The translations under genes were made by a program, and so were the position numbers. A stretch of 64,000 nucleotides of DNA from Algorimicrobium sediminis (lineage in GTDB: Bacteria > Bacteroidota > Bacteroidia > Flavobacteriales > Flavobacteriaceae), in the NCBI RefSeq assembly GCF_042684585.1, contig NZ_JBHULS010000001.1, forward strand, positions 62,001-126,000, written 5' to 3'. A model generated the notes under the pieces. The model was given only the letters and a program-made list of their open reading frames with translations. It searched no databases and had not been told where the DNA came from. Positions 1 to 10,053 of the stretch are shown in pieces (the first letter of the stretch is position 1; each line of letters starts with the position of its first letter).

Positions 1-5
1 TTCTT

Positions 6-3000
6 ATGAAAAAGATAATTACTTTAGTTTGTTTGTTGTTGGTTAGTGCAACCTATGCGCAGCTTATAGCCATTGATGACGTGGTTGTTGGTCGTGCTGA
101 TAATCCGGCGGCTGCCTCATCAACAGGGAATCGTATTTTCTTAAACGATTATTTTAATGGAACCGCTATAACGTTCGGTACCTTTGGAAACTTTACTATT
201 ACTGAAACCGTGCCAGATCCGTCTGGTTTTGTTACATTAAACCCTTTAGGTTTTGTTACGGTAGGTGCCAATACGCCGCAAGGTATTTATTATATTACCT
301 ACCAGATTTGTGAAAACGCTAATCCAACTAATTGTGATACTGCAGTTATTGAAATACGCGTTTTCCCAAGTACTATTAGTTCTGGTTCTGGATCTTCTGA
401 AATGTCTATTTCGGCAAGCTCTGGTAATGTTAATTGTGGGGGAGATGTTTGTATTACAGATCCGTTTTGTTTGGACTTAAACACCGGTACAATTCCGCCG
501 CTTACGTTATCTGCCGATTTTCAAGAAATAGGTGAATCCAACAGCTACATGGTAAATGCCATTCCGTTTAATCCACCGTTTTCATTTGGCGATACGGCAA
601 CAGGTACCTCATTAACAACAGATGATATATGGAGCGGTGTAATTAATTTTGCTTTTGATTTTGAGTTTTTTCAACAAAATTATTCCAACTGTGTGTTATC
701 CACTAATGGTGCTATTAGTTTTGATACTTCCAACGCAAATACATTTCATTTTTGGACTCCAGCTGCTGGTGCTTTAATTCCTAACAATACAGATGGCGCT
801 TTAGGCGATGGAAACATTTTTGGAGCCGTTCATGATATGAACCCGGCCACTTCAGGAGCTTTAGGTACGGATTATAATATAACCTATAGTATTAAAGGGG
901 AAGCGCCATTTAGAGTGTTTGTTTTTAGTTTCTTTAATGTGTCGCATTTTAGTAGTCCTTGTACGCCACTTAAAACATCACAAATGATTATGTTCTATGA
1001 AACAACCAATGTAGTTGAAACCTATATTTTTCAAAAACCTGTTTGTAGTTCATGGGCTGGTGGCCGCGCAGCCATTGGCATCCAAAACCCGGCAGGAACG
1101 GTTGGTTACGCTCCCCCAGGTAGAAATACAGGGGTTTGGGATATTCCCTTTACGGCACCAGAGGCTTGGCAATTTGTACCAAATGGTACAACTATAACAA
1201 GTTTTCAATGGATAGCCGAAGACGGCACAATTTTAGGAACAGATCCTACGGCATTAGTGGTTACACCCAGTCAAACTACCACTTATGTAGCACAAGTAAC
1301 TTATACCGATGCCTTGACAGGTGTCGAATATATTGCCTTTCGTCCAATTACAGTAGTCGTGCAGCCAACTCCCGTTGTAACCGTTACAGCTAGTGCTGAT
1401 GTTTGTGATTCAGGCGATGCTATTTTTACCATTACAGGTTCAGAAAACGATGTAGTGGAATACAATATTAACGGCGGCCCAACGCAAACAGTAACTTTAG
1501 ATCCTACTGGTATCGAGGTTATAACGCTTTCGGGTATTACGACCACGCAAACTATAAACTTAATATCTACCGATAATTTAAATTCAGTATGTGGCGGTCC
1601 TGTTAATCTATCTGCTACGGTAACGGTAAATAACACACCTGTAATTGATGATCCTGCAGACATAACTGTTTGTAACGAATATATTTTACCGGCATTAACA
1701 ACTGGAGGCGATTATTATACAGCCCCAGGCGGTCCAGGTGGTACCGGTACGTTATTAACAGCCGGCAGTGTTATTACAAGTACACAAACATTATACGTGT
1801 ATGCCGAAACAGCCACAACGCCTAACTGTGCTGCTGAAAATAGTTTTGTAGTAACTATAGATAGCTGTTCGTTAGCAGTTTCAGCTGCTGCCGATACACC
1901 AACTATTTGTAGTGCTGCCGGTCTAGATGTTACACTTACAGCAACACCTTCTCCAGCTTTACCAATAGGAACATACAGTTATAGTTGGACAGTTCAGGGC
2001 GACGCTACTGTTTTAGGAACGAATGCCACTTTGGTGTTATCGCCACCACCAGCAACCACAACAACTTACGAAGTTACACTTACAGATAGTGGTTTAACGC
2101 CTCCGAACGATGTGGTTACAAATACTGTAACAGTTACCGTAAATAATACCCCTATTGCAGACGCCCCTACCAATGTAACAGCATGCGACAGCTATACGCT
2201 ACCGCCTTTAACAAGTGGTAATTACTTTACGGCTACAAATGGCGGCGGTACGCAACTTAACCCTGGCCAAGTTATAACAACAACACAAACAATTTATGTT
2301 TATGCCGAAACGGCAACCACCCCTAATTGTACAGACGAAAATAGTTTTGTTGTGACTATAAATGATACCCCAGTACTTAACCCTGTTTCAAATGTTACAG
2401 CTTGCGATAGCTATACGCTACCGGTATTAACGGCAGGTGCCTATTATACAGCATCAGGCGGTACAGGAACCCAGTTAAATGCCGGCGATACAATAGCAAC
2501 GTCGCAAACTATTTATGTTTACGCAGAAACAGGTACATTGCCAAACTGTTCTTCCGAATTAAGTTTTAATGTTACCATTAATACAACTCCACTTGTAGAC
2601 GCCCCAACTGATGTGACGGTTTGTAACGAATATACCTTGCCAGCTTTAACTAATGGCACGTATTACACGGGTCCAGGTGGTTCTGGTACAGTCTTAAATG
2701 CGGGTAGTATAATAACCAGTACACAAACCATTTACGTGTATGTCGAAACAGGTACCGTACCTAATTGTTTCGCTGAAAATAGTTTTTTAGTAACAGTTAA
2801 TACTTGTACCATATCGGTATCAGCTGCTGCAGACACACCAACAATTTGTAGTACAACAGGTGCAGATGTAACCCTAACGGCTACACCAACACCAGCTACA
2901 GCTTTTGGTAATTTTAGCTATAGTTGGACAGTGCAAGGTAATCCTACAGTTTTAGGAACCAACCCTACATTAGTATTATCGCCACCACCAGCAGTAACAA

Positions 3001-6000
3001 TTACTTACGAAGTAACATTGGTAGACGACGGTTTGTCCGCGCCTTTTGATACCGCAACAAGCACAATTACGGTGGTTGTAAATAATACACCGGTAGTCAA
3101 TGCGCCGGCCAATGTTACCGTATGCGACAGTTATACGCTACCGGCTTTAACAAGTGGTAATTATTTTTCTGGACCTAACGGAACAGGCTCGGCTTATAGC
3201 GCTGGGGACATTATAACTACTACGCAAACTATTTATGTATACGGCGAAACGGCAACGACACCTAACTGTACGGACGAAAATAGCTTTTTGGTAACCGTAA
3301 ACGACACCCCGGTGGTAGATGCTCCGGCTAATGTAACTGCCTGCGACTCCTATGTATTACCTGCCTTAACAGCAGGTGCCTATTACACAGCACCAGGTGG
3401 TACTGGAACCCAGTTAAATGCGGGCAATGTAATAACAACTTCGCAAACTATTTATGTTTATGCAGAAACAGGAACAACACCTAATTGTTTTGCTGAAAAT
3501 AGTTTTGATGTTACCATTAATACAACCCCTGTGGTTGATGCGCCTTTGGATGTAACAATTTGTGATAGCTATACATTACCAGCCTTAACAAGTGGCACAT
3601 ATTACACAGGTCCAAATGGAACTGGTGCTATCTTAAACGCAGGAGAGGTTATAACTTCCAGCCAAACCATTTATGTTTACGAAGAAACAGGCACGCTACC
3701 TAATTGTTTCGATGAAAATAGTTTTATAGTTACTATTAATGTCACGCCAACAGTAGATACCCCGGCCAATGTTTCTGCCTGTGATAGTTACAGCTTACCA
3801 GCGTTAACTGTAGGAGACTACTACACGGGTCCAGGAGGTACAGGAACCCAATTAAGTGCAGGCACTACAATTACAACGACGCAAACCTTATATGTTTATG
3901 CCGAAACCGGTTCAACTCCTAACTGTACAGATGAAAGTAGTTTTGTAGTAACCATAAATAATACGCCTCCTGTAGATGCCCCATTAGATGTTACAGAGTG
4001 CGTAAGCTATGCCTTGCCAGCTCTAACCAATGGTACATATTACACAGGTCCAAATGGAACGGGTACAGTTTTAAATGCAGGTGAAGTTATTACGACTACA
4101 CAAACCATTTATGTATACGCCGAAAATGCAACCGATACAAGCTGTTCAGACGAAAATAGTTTTGTGGTAACTATAAATCCGCTACCAACCTTTGTAGCAC
4201 CCGATCCGTTATTTGCTTGCGATGATAACGTGCCAGACGGTATGACTGTCATGGATTTAACAACAACAGTTAATCAAATTACGGGTAATAACCCAAACTA
4301 TGTGGTAACATTCCACAACTCACCAGCCGACGCTATTGCTGGTACACCAGAAGTATCACCATCTGCAAGCGCCTATATGGGTACGGATGGCGAGGTAATT
4401 TCAGTTAGAATTGAAGACGCTACAACCGGTTGTTTCGATATTACAACATTAACACTGTCTGTAGTGAGTGCACCGGCAGCCAATACGCCTTCAGATTTAC
4501 ATTACTGCGATCCAGACAACGACGGTTTAGGAACTTTCGATTTATCTGGAGTAGCTGCCGAAGTAACTACAGATCCATCTCTAGAAGTAACCTTTCACCT
4601 TACACTACAAAATGCCATAGATGACGTTTTACCACTAGGTACAACCTTATCTAACTTACTAGGGCAAATTATTTATGTTCGTGTGGATTACGCAGGAGTT
4701 ACTACAGATTGCCCTACAATTGTAGAATTACAGCTTATTGTAGACCCAACACCGGTTATTGAAGAGAATCCAGATCCTATAACGCTTTGTGATGATGCCG
4801 TTGCTGACGGATTAACCGAATTCGATTTAACGGTTAGAAATCTTGATATTTTGAATGGTTTAAACCCAGCCGATTTTACAGTAACTTATTATGCAGATCC
4901 TGCCGATGCGGATGTTGGTCCAACAGCACCTTCATATATAGCTACTCCGGGTGCTTTTACCAATACAATTCCAAATCTGCATACAGTAGGTGTGCGTGTA
5001 GAAAATAACACAACTAACTGTTATACGGCTACCACACTGGATTTAATTGTAAACCCATTACCAGTTCCAGAAACAACGCCAGACGCTTTAGTTTTAAGTA
5101 TTTGCGACGATACAATTGATAACGACGGTTATGCGGTATTCAATTTAACGGTTCAGGATGCTATTATTACGGGTGGTAATACCAATTGGTCTGTAAGTTA
5201 TTTTGAAACAGCTGCGGATATTCCAGCAAATCCAATTCCTGATTTTACGGCCTATACAAATACATCTATTGGCGGGCTACCTCATAATCCGCAAACAATA
5301 TTTGTATTGGTTACTAATGGCACTACAGGTTGTACCAATACATCTACCTTAACATTGGAAGTGTCCAACGTACCAACACCTACCCCAACAGCTAATATTA
5401 CGCCGCTAGCGGAGTGTGATGTGGATAACGATGGCTATGCTATTTTCGATTTACAACAAGCCACGTTAGAAATAGATAACGGTGAAGGTAATAATATTAC
5501 GTATCATGGTACTTACGAAAATGCATTCGATGGCGTTAACCAATTGCCAGATATGTACGAAAACAACGATCAAAACACGGATATTGTGTATGTTCGTGCA
5601 GAAAATCCAACAACAGGTTGCTTTACAATTGTAGAACTCACTTTAATTGTACAACCAACACCAGAGGTACCATTGGCAATAGATCCGTATGCAACATGCG
5701 ACGATGATTATGATGGTATTGCAAGTTTCGATTTAACAACTATGGATGCCACCATTTATGGCACACAAAATCCAGCCGATTATGTGTTAACATACCATGA
5801 GTCCTTAGCAAATGCTGAAGCTACACCGGGTATTAACCCTATTGTACAACCACAATTGTCTAATTATGTCTCGGCAAACCGTACTATATATGTACGCTTA
5901 GAAGGCGCCAATGGTTGTATAACGGTGGGGCAATTCGATTTAATAGTGAATTTACCACCTACCATCGCATCCGAAAACGGCTTGTTCCAAATTTGTGATG

Positions 6001-7985
6001 ATAGTATTAATAACGACGGTTTTGCAAGTTTCGACCTAACAACAAGAGATGATATTATTACCGGGTTCGACGCCACCTTAACTGTGGACTATTACGAAAC
6101 ATTAGCTGATATTGCTGCCGGAACGCCAATACCAGATTACACAAATTACACCAACACGTCTATAAATGGCCTGCCGCATAACCCACAAACAATTTTTGTA
6201 ACTGTTACAGAAACGTCTAGTGGTATAAGCTGTTCAGCTATAACAACGTTAACGTTAGTAGTTAATACGCTACCTACGCCTAACGATAATTTAAGTGATT
6301 TGGAGCTCTGCGATGATAACAATCCAGGCGATTTACAAGAGCTGTTTGATTTAACGGTAAACGAACCAGCAATGCTAAATGCATTCGATGAAACGGTAAC
6401 ATACCACACAACTCCTGCCGATGCAGAGTCTGGTAATAACCCGATACCAGATCCAACAGCATATCAAAATACCAGTTCTCCGCAAACTATTTATGCGCGA
6501 GTAACAAAAACTGGCGATCCTGCAAACCCAGCCGATATGGGTACTGGTTGCCATACAGTGGTAACATTTAATATAATTGTAAACCCATTGCCAGCTACAC
6601 CAGATAGTCTAGAGGACATTATAGCCTGCGATGTGCCATTTGATAATGTATTTACTTTCGATTTAACGCAAAGAAATTTAGATGTTCTTGGCGGTCAAAG
6701 TGCTACAGGTTTTCAAGTTACTTATTACACGTCTTTAGCAGCTGCAGAGGCGGGTACAGGTAGTATTGCTAACCCAAGCGCTTTTACAAACACGGTTAAT
6801 CCGCAGGAGATTTTTGTAAACATCAGAAATACAACCACGGGCTGCGATGTTGTTACGCAAAGCTTCTTTGTAATTGTACAAGAAGGGGCTACAGCAAACC
6901 CAGACAACAATCCACTGGAGTATGCCCTTTGCGATGACAATATGGAGTTTGATGGCAATCCAACAAACGATTCAGTAGGCTTCGATTTAGCATCTCAAAA
7001 TGCAAATGTCCTGGATGGGCAAAATCCTGCAAACTTTACAGTGTCCTACTACACCAGTCAAACAGATGCCGACCTAGCTATAAACGCTATCGATTTAAGC
7101 GTGCCTTTTGAAAATACCGTGAACCCACAAGTTATTTACGTACGCGTGGATAATGATACCACGCCAGAGGATATTTGTTACGATACCACGACGATGACTT
7201 TAATAGTGGATCCAATTCCAGCCTTTACGTTAGCAGATTCGTATACGTTGTGTGTTAATACAAATGGTTCCGAAGTAGTAAGTAGTCCTATTTTAGATAC
7301 CAATCTAGATCCAAGCTTGTACACCTTCGAGTGGACCGAAGCTTCTAATCCTACTACTATAATTGGCACCGATGCAAGCTACGAAGCCACTGCTGGTGGT
7401 ACTTACTCTGTGTTAGTAACCGACGTAAATAACTTCTGCTTTAGCTTCTTATCTACTACGGTAATTGTAAGTTCGCCTCCAGTGCTGGAAGCAAACGTAA
7501 CAACTTTAGCCTTTGCAGATAATCATGTTATTGAGGCCTCGGCTAGTGGTGATGGCTCGTCTGTTTTCGAATTCAGTATCGATAACGGGCCTTGGGTATC
7601 AAATAGTCCAAATAACAATACGTATACCTTTACCAATGTATCTATTGGATCGCATATTATCAAAGCTCGCGATATTAATGGATGTGGTGAAACCAGTGTA
7701 GAAGTTTTCGTGTTAGATTATCCGTTGTTCTTTACACCTAATGGCGATGGTGATAACGATACATGGCAAATTGCTGGTGTAGAGCACCTACAGAATGTTA
7801 AAATTTATATTTACGATAGATTTGGTAAACTATTAAAACAGTTAAATCCAAATGGTCCAGGATGGGATGGTACTTACAATGGTGAGCAGATGCCAACAAG
7901 CGACTATTGGTTTACTATAGATTACCAAGAATCGGCCGCCGAAGGGATGAAACAATTTAAAGCTCACTTTACCTTGAAGCGCTAA
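6..7985 (+). CDS. Giant T9SS type B repeat adhesin
   Basis: A 2659-residue secreted surface protein, probably an adhesin or gliding-associated protein. A signal peptide (residues 1-19, ending in ATYAQ) is followed by a unique N-terminal region to about residue 540. Next come nine ~73-residue repeats centred on a CDSYTLPALT-like core (about residues 544-1392), then about ten ~100-residue modules marked by C-D-D/N-DG and FDLT (to about 2405). The end (about 2575-2659) has the FFTPNGDGDND, YDRFGK and GWDGTYNG landmarks of the gliding-motility/T9SS type B C-terminal domain. By family knowledge it is exported by Sec, crosses the outer membrane by T9SS and stays on the cell surface. No linked PorP/SprF-like partner is visible; upstream lies outside the window. 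The ligand is unknown. The ATG is directly followed by the lysine-rich start of the signal peptide. Confidence 0.93.
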   Translation: MKKIITLVCLLLVSATYAQLIAIDDVVVGRADNPAAASSTGNRIFLNDYFNGTAITFGTFGNFTITETVPDPSGFVTLNPLGFVTVGANTPQGIYYITYQICENANPTNCDTAVIEIRVFPSTISSGSGSSEMSISASSGNVNCGGDVCITDPFCLDLNTGTIPPLTLSADFQEIGESNSYMVNAIPFNPPFSFGDTATGTSLTTDDIWSGVINFAFDFEFFQQNYSNCVLSTNGAISFDTSNANTFHFWTPAAGALIPNNTDGALGDGNIFGAVHDMNPATSGALGTDYNITYSIKGEAPFRVFVFSFFNVSHFSSPCTPLKTSQMIMFYETTNVVETYIFQKPVCSSWAGGRAAIGIQNPAGTVGYAPPGRNTGVWDIPFTAPEAWQFVPNGTTITSFQWIAEDGTILGTDPTALVVTPSQTTTYVAQVTYTDALTGVEYIAFRPITVVVQPTPVVTVTASADVCDSGDAIFTITGSENDVVEYNINGGPTQTVTLDPTGIEVITLSGITTTQTINLISTDNLNSVCGGPVNLSATVTVNNTPVIDDPADITVCNEYILPALTTGGDYYTAPGGPGGTGTLLTAGSVITSTQTLYVYAETATTPNCAAENSFVVTIDSCSLAVSAAADTPTICSAAGLDVTLTATPSPALPIGTYSYSWTVQGDATVLGTNATLVLSPPPATTTTYEVTLTDSGLTPPNDVVTNTVTVTVNNTPIADAPTNVTACDSYTLPPLTSGNYFTATNGGGTQLNPGQVITTTQTIYVYAETATTPNCTDENSFVVTINDTPVLNPVSNVTACDSYTLPVLTAGAYYTASGGTGTQLNAGDTIATSQTIYVYAETGTLPNCSSELSFNVTINTTPLVDAPTDVTVCNEYTLPALTNGTYYTGPGGSGTVLNAGSIITSTQTIYVYVETGTVPNCFAENSFLVTVNTCTISVSAAADTPTICSTTGADVTLTATPTPATAFGNFSYSWTVQGNPTVLGTNPTLVLSPPPAVTITYEVTLVDDGLSAPFDTATSTITVVVNNTPVVNAPANVTVCDSYTLPALTSGNYFSGPNGTGSAYSAGDIITTTQTIYVYGETATTPNCTDENSFLVTVNDTPVVDAPANVTACDSYVLPALTAGAYYTAPGGTGTQLNAGNVITTSQTIYVYAETGTTPNCFAENSFDVTINTTPVVDAPLDVTICDSYTLPALTSGTYYTGPNGTGAILNAGEVITSSQTIYVYEETGTLPNCFDENSFIVTINVTPTVDTPANVSACDSYSLPALTVGDYYTGPGGTGTQLSAGTTITTTQTLYVYAETGSTPNCTDESSFVVTINNTPPVDAPLDVTECVSYALPALTNGTYYTGPNGTGTVLNAGEVITTTQTIYVYAENATDTSCSDENSFVVTINPLPTFVAPDPLFACDDNVPDGMTVMDLTTTVNQITGNNPNYVVTFHNSPADAIAGTPEVSPSASAYMGTDGEVISVRIEDATTGCFDITTLTLSVVSAPAANTPSDLHYCDPDNDGLGTFDLSGVAAEVTTDPSLEVTFHLTLQNAIDDVLPLGTTLSNLLGQIIYVRVDYAGVTTDCPTIVELQLIVDPTPVIEENPDPITLCDDAVADGLTEFDLTVRNLDILNGLNPADFTVTYYADPADADVGPTAPSYIATPGAFTNTIPNLHTVGVRVENNTTNCYTATTLDLIVNPLPVPETTPDALVLSICDDTIDNDGYAVFNLTVQDAIITGGNTNWSVSYFETAADIPANPIPDFTAYTNTSIGGLPHNPQTIFVLVTNGTTGCTNTSTLTLEVSNVPTPTPTANITPLAECDVDNDGYAIFDLQQATLEIDNGEGNNITYHGTYENAFDGVNQLPDMYENNDQNTDIVYVRAENPTTGCFTIVELTLIVQPTPEVPLAIDPYATCDDDYDGIASFDLTTMDATIYGTQNPADYVLTYHESLANAEATPGINPIVQPQLSNYVSANRTIYVRLEGANGCITVGQFDLIVNLPPTIASENGLFQICDDSINNDGFASFDLTTRDDIITGFDATLTVDYYETLADIAAGTPIPDYTNYTNTSINGLPHNPQTIFVTVTETSSGISCSAITTLTLVVNTLPTPNDNLSDLELCDDNNPGDLQELFDLTVNEPAMLNAFDETVTYHTTPADAESGNNPIPDPTAYQNTSSPQTIYARVTKTGDPANPADMGTGCHTVVTFNIIVNPLPATPDSLEDIIACDVPFDNVFTFDLTQRNLDVLGGQSATGFQVTYYTSLAAAEAGTGSIANPSAFTNTVNPQEIFVNIRNTTTGCDVVTQSFFVIVQEGATANPDNNPLEYALCDDNMEFDGNPTNDSVGFDLASQNANVLDGQNPANFTVSYYTSQTDADLAINAIDLSVPFENTVNPQVIYVRVDNDTTPEDICYDTTTMTLIVDPIPAFTLADSYTLCVNTNGSEVVSSPILDTNLDPSLYTFEWTEASNPTTIIGTDASYEATAGGTYSVLVTDVNNFCFSFLSTTVIVSSPPVLEANVTTLAFADNHVIEASASGDGSSVFEFSIDNGPWVSNSPNNNTYTFTNVSIGSHIIKARDINGCGETSVEVFVLDYPLFFTPNGDGDNDTWQIAGVEHLQNVKIYIYDRFGKLLKQLNPNGPGWDGTYNGEQMPTSDYWFTIDYQESAAEGMKQFKAHFTLKR
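1635..4181 (+). repeat. Nine in-frame ~219-bp repeats with two spacer modules
   Basis: The order is R1-S-R2-R3-R4-S-R5-R6-R7-R8-R9. R2 to R9 are each exactly 219 bp (73 codons), starting at 2148, 2367, 2586, 3087, 3306, 3525, 3744 and 3963. R1 (1635-1865) is four codons longer. Each begins with Thr-Pro and holds a Cys near position 13, an LPALT-like core, a GP.GTGT turn, QTIYVY and PNC..ENSF. The two spacers (1866-2147 and 2805-3086) are both 282 bp and begin C-S/T-L/I-x-V-S-A-A-A-D-T-P. The two cysteines per repeat could pair. The repeats are diverged at DNA level, so the array is not a fresh slippage expansion. Confidence 0.9.
4182..7222 (+). repeat. Ten diverged ~100-residue CDD-type modules in the adhesin
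   Basis: Inside the adhesin ORF. Each module carries a Cys followed by an Asp-rich stretch (CDDxxxDG or CDxDNDG), then FDLT, a TYY/TYH...A.A strand, NT...P.xI.VRV, and TGC...T.L.L.V.P.P. The Asp-rich loop resembles calcium-binding loops of secreted bacterial repeats, but calcium binding is only inferred. Module lengths vary, unlike the first repeat array. Confidence 0.75.
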
Positions 7986-8012
7986 ACCAACTTAAATACT
8001 AACCAACCTTAG

Positions 8013-8052
8013 AAAGACCGAACGCTTATAGAAATATAAGGTTTGGTCTTTT
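8013..8052 (+). terminator. Rho-independent terminator after the adhesin gene
   Basis: A long hairpin (AAAGACC...GGTCTTT with the inner arms extending through GAAC/GTTT and CTTATA/TATAAG) is followed by an unbroken T run. It starts 28 bp after the adhesin stop. Confidence 0.85.
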
Positions 8053-8446
8053 TTTTTGGTAAAGGTTATATGAATATTTTAAATATGTAAAGCTAATTTT
8101 ACCATTTGTTAAGGCTACCTTTATAGGCATTTACACACTACAAACTTTCAGAACTGTTTCCCTTATTTATGTGTTAATAAAGCAGCTTGTAAACCTAAAA
8201 TACAAGCATTTTCTGGAGCATGGCCATGTGGTTAATTTTACAGGATATAAACGGTGTATAAAATGACGTAGATGCACCAAAGGTAAGGTAAGCGAAGAGC
8301 TCTAACTTTACCGGTATTGGGCTATTTAGCTGTGCACTTGTAATTAGGTAATAGATAGAATAAAAGGCAGATGTGGGTAATATAGGTAACCAGTTGTAAA
8401 CGCGCCGTTTTTTTACTTTTTTAAGTGGCACCCAACTTATGATTAT
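8053..8446. other. Intergenic stretch without a supportable gene
   Basis: About 390 bp between the adhesin terminator and the terminator of the convergent porin gene. A 78-codon minus-strand ORF (8195-8431) lies here, but it has no clear start signal, an unconvincing composition and no recognised family. I see no RNA gene or dyad of note. Confidence 0.5.
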
Positions 8447-8476
8447 AAAAAAACCCGAAACGTAAAGTTCGGGTTT
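8447..8476 (-). terminator. Terminator of the FadL-type porin gene
   Basis: On the minus strand AAACCCGAA and TTCGGGTTT form a stem followed by a T-rich tract. It lies 25 bp beyond the porin stop codon. Confidence 0.85.
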
Positions 8477-8500
8477 CTGTTAAAATTCAGGCAAATTGTA

Positions 8501-10024
8501 TTACAAACTGAAGCTTAAAGTAGCGGTAATAATACCTACTTTGCTATCTACAGAGGCACTATCTGTTAAGCCAACCGTGTATAACTGATTTTTGTTGGTC
8601 TGGTTGGTTTGGTCGTAAGTAATATCTAGCTTCGTGTAATTACCAAAGTTATAACCTATTCCCGCAGAATAACCCGATAAATCGCCTACAACTTTGTTAT
8701 TTTTATAAGGGCTTTCTTCAAATCGGTATCCAGCCCGAAAGCTAAAGCGTTGTAGTTTATATTCACCCCCAATTTTGTAAGTAGCTGCGGTACTTAACAG
8801 ATTTTCTATGCGTTTGTTCTCACGACTAAAAAATGGGTCAGATCCAGGTTTTAGTTTGGTGTTGCTAAAATCTCTTATGCTATAGTCAAAACTAATAAGG
8901 CCTTTATTACCAAAAACATAAGCAACACTACCAGTATATTTACCTGGACTACGCAATTTATAAGTTGGAAAAATGTTAGTAATAAACGGATTTACAATTT
9001 GATTAACATTACCACCGTTTTCTTGTCTTAAGGTAGATATAGATTGCGAACTTTCCTCTTCCAAGGTAATCCATGTAGGAGAATTGTAGCTAAATCCTGC
9101 TCGCAAACTAGGTGTAACTCTGTAAATGGCACCAAGCTGAAAAGAAAATCCCGAGCCATTGGTAAATAAATTATTTTGAAAACGAACGGTATTAACCACA
9201 GAACCTACGTTGTTATTTGCTTCATATAAAAAAGTAGAGCGTTCGTAGTTAATAACATGCGAATTTAGGTTTATCCCTAAAAACAACTTTTCTCCTACTT
9301 GTGCTCCCACGTTGAACGTGAACTTACCATTAAATCCCCGTGAGGCGTAAGTATACTCTTGGTAAAATCTACCCGGAGCTATAGCCGATGTGTATACTGT
9401 ATTAGCGTCGTCTGCTGTTAATGGGTTTAATATGTACGATTCGTATCCCAGAAAAGCCTGCTGGTGGCCATAGCTATAAAAGCTGCCAATTTCGCGATAA
9501 GCTTCAGAGAACGATTCACCGGGAAAAGCACTAATTTCGTCCAATCGTAGTCCATTAGCGTAGTTTAAAAAATAATCGGCAATGGATGTGTTTGGATTGG
9601 TGCCATAAGCAAACCAATCGTTTTCGTAATCGTTAATTTTATCGTAGCTAGCAGCTAAAGTAAATTTTTTCCAAGCAGAATTAGGATTGTTGTTTTGAAA
9701 AACAAAAGCGGCACCTGTTTGGTTAATATCAAAATTGGTATCCGATGTATTGGCGCTTCCTTCAAAATATGTGGTTTCATTTTTTGTTTTCATATGGGCT
9801 AACGAGAAGGAAATCATGCCGTCATTAAATACAGCCGAGCCAGCTGGATTGATACTTATAGCACTTATATCGCCTCCAAGCGCGCCAAATGCGCCACTTA
9901 ACCCCCTGTATCTAGCAGAACCCTGTATATTATCTTCCGAATATCGCAAGGCATCCGAAATACCTTGCGCTTGAACTTGGTGCAGCAGCGTGGATGCCAG
10001 CGCAAATAACAATATCTTTTTCAT
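8501..10024 (-). CDS. OmpP1/FadL/TodX family outer membrane transporter
   Basis: A 507-residue outer membrane beta-barrel, probably taking up hydrophobic molecules such as long-chain fatty acids. A signal peptide (residues 1-19, ending VQAQ) precedes the N-terminal hatch. The family hallmark is visible there: SARYRGLSGAFGALGGD followed by SINPAGSAVF (about residues 36-66). The rest alternates aromatic-rich amphipathic strands and ends in a terminal Phe-Ser-Leu, as expected for BAM-dependent insertion. The length fits bacteroidotal FadL proteins. It is preceded in the same direction by a Tyr/Gly-rich lipoprotein gene 29 bp away, so the two are probably co-transcribed. The substrate cannot be told from sequence. 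Confidence 0.9.
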   Translation of the reverse strand: MKKILLFALASTLLHQVQAQGISDALRYSEDNIQGSARYRGLSGAFGALGGDISAISINPAGSAVFNDGMISFSLAHMKTKNETTYFEGSANTSDTNFDINQTGAAFVFQNNNPNSAWKKFTLAASYDKINDYENDWFAYGTNPNTSIADYFLNYANGLRLDEISAFPGESFSEAYREIGSFYSYGHQQAFLGYESYILNPLTADDANTVYTSAIAPGRFYQEYTYASRGFNGKFTFNVGAQVGEKLFLGINLNSHVINYERSTFLYEANNNVGSVVNTVRFQNNLFTNGSGFSFQLGAIYRVTPSLRAGFSYNSPTWITLEEESSQSISTLRQENGGNVNQIVNPFITNIFPTYKLRSPGKYTGSVAYVFGNKGLISFDYSIRDFSNTKLKPGSDPFFSRENKRIENLLSTAATYKIGGEYKLQRFSFRAGYRFEESPYKNNKVVGDLSGYSAGIGYNFGNYTKLDITYDQTNQTNKNQLYTVGLTDSASVDSKVGIITATLSFSL

Positions 10025-10053
10025 AGGTGTTTTTAATTTTTTATATCTCTTGT

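Noticed and set aside
1635..4181. Regular repeats as CRISPR or other noncoding array
   Set aside because: The repeats are 219 bp, in frame and diverged at synonymous sites, so they are protein repeats.
8195..8431. Minus-strand 78-codon ORF
   Set aside because: It lies between two terminators with no promoter, no family and an odd composition; the frame ends in an unlike short tail. Not enough to call a gene.
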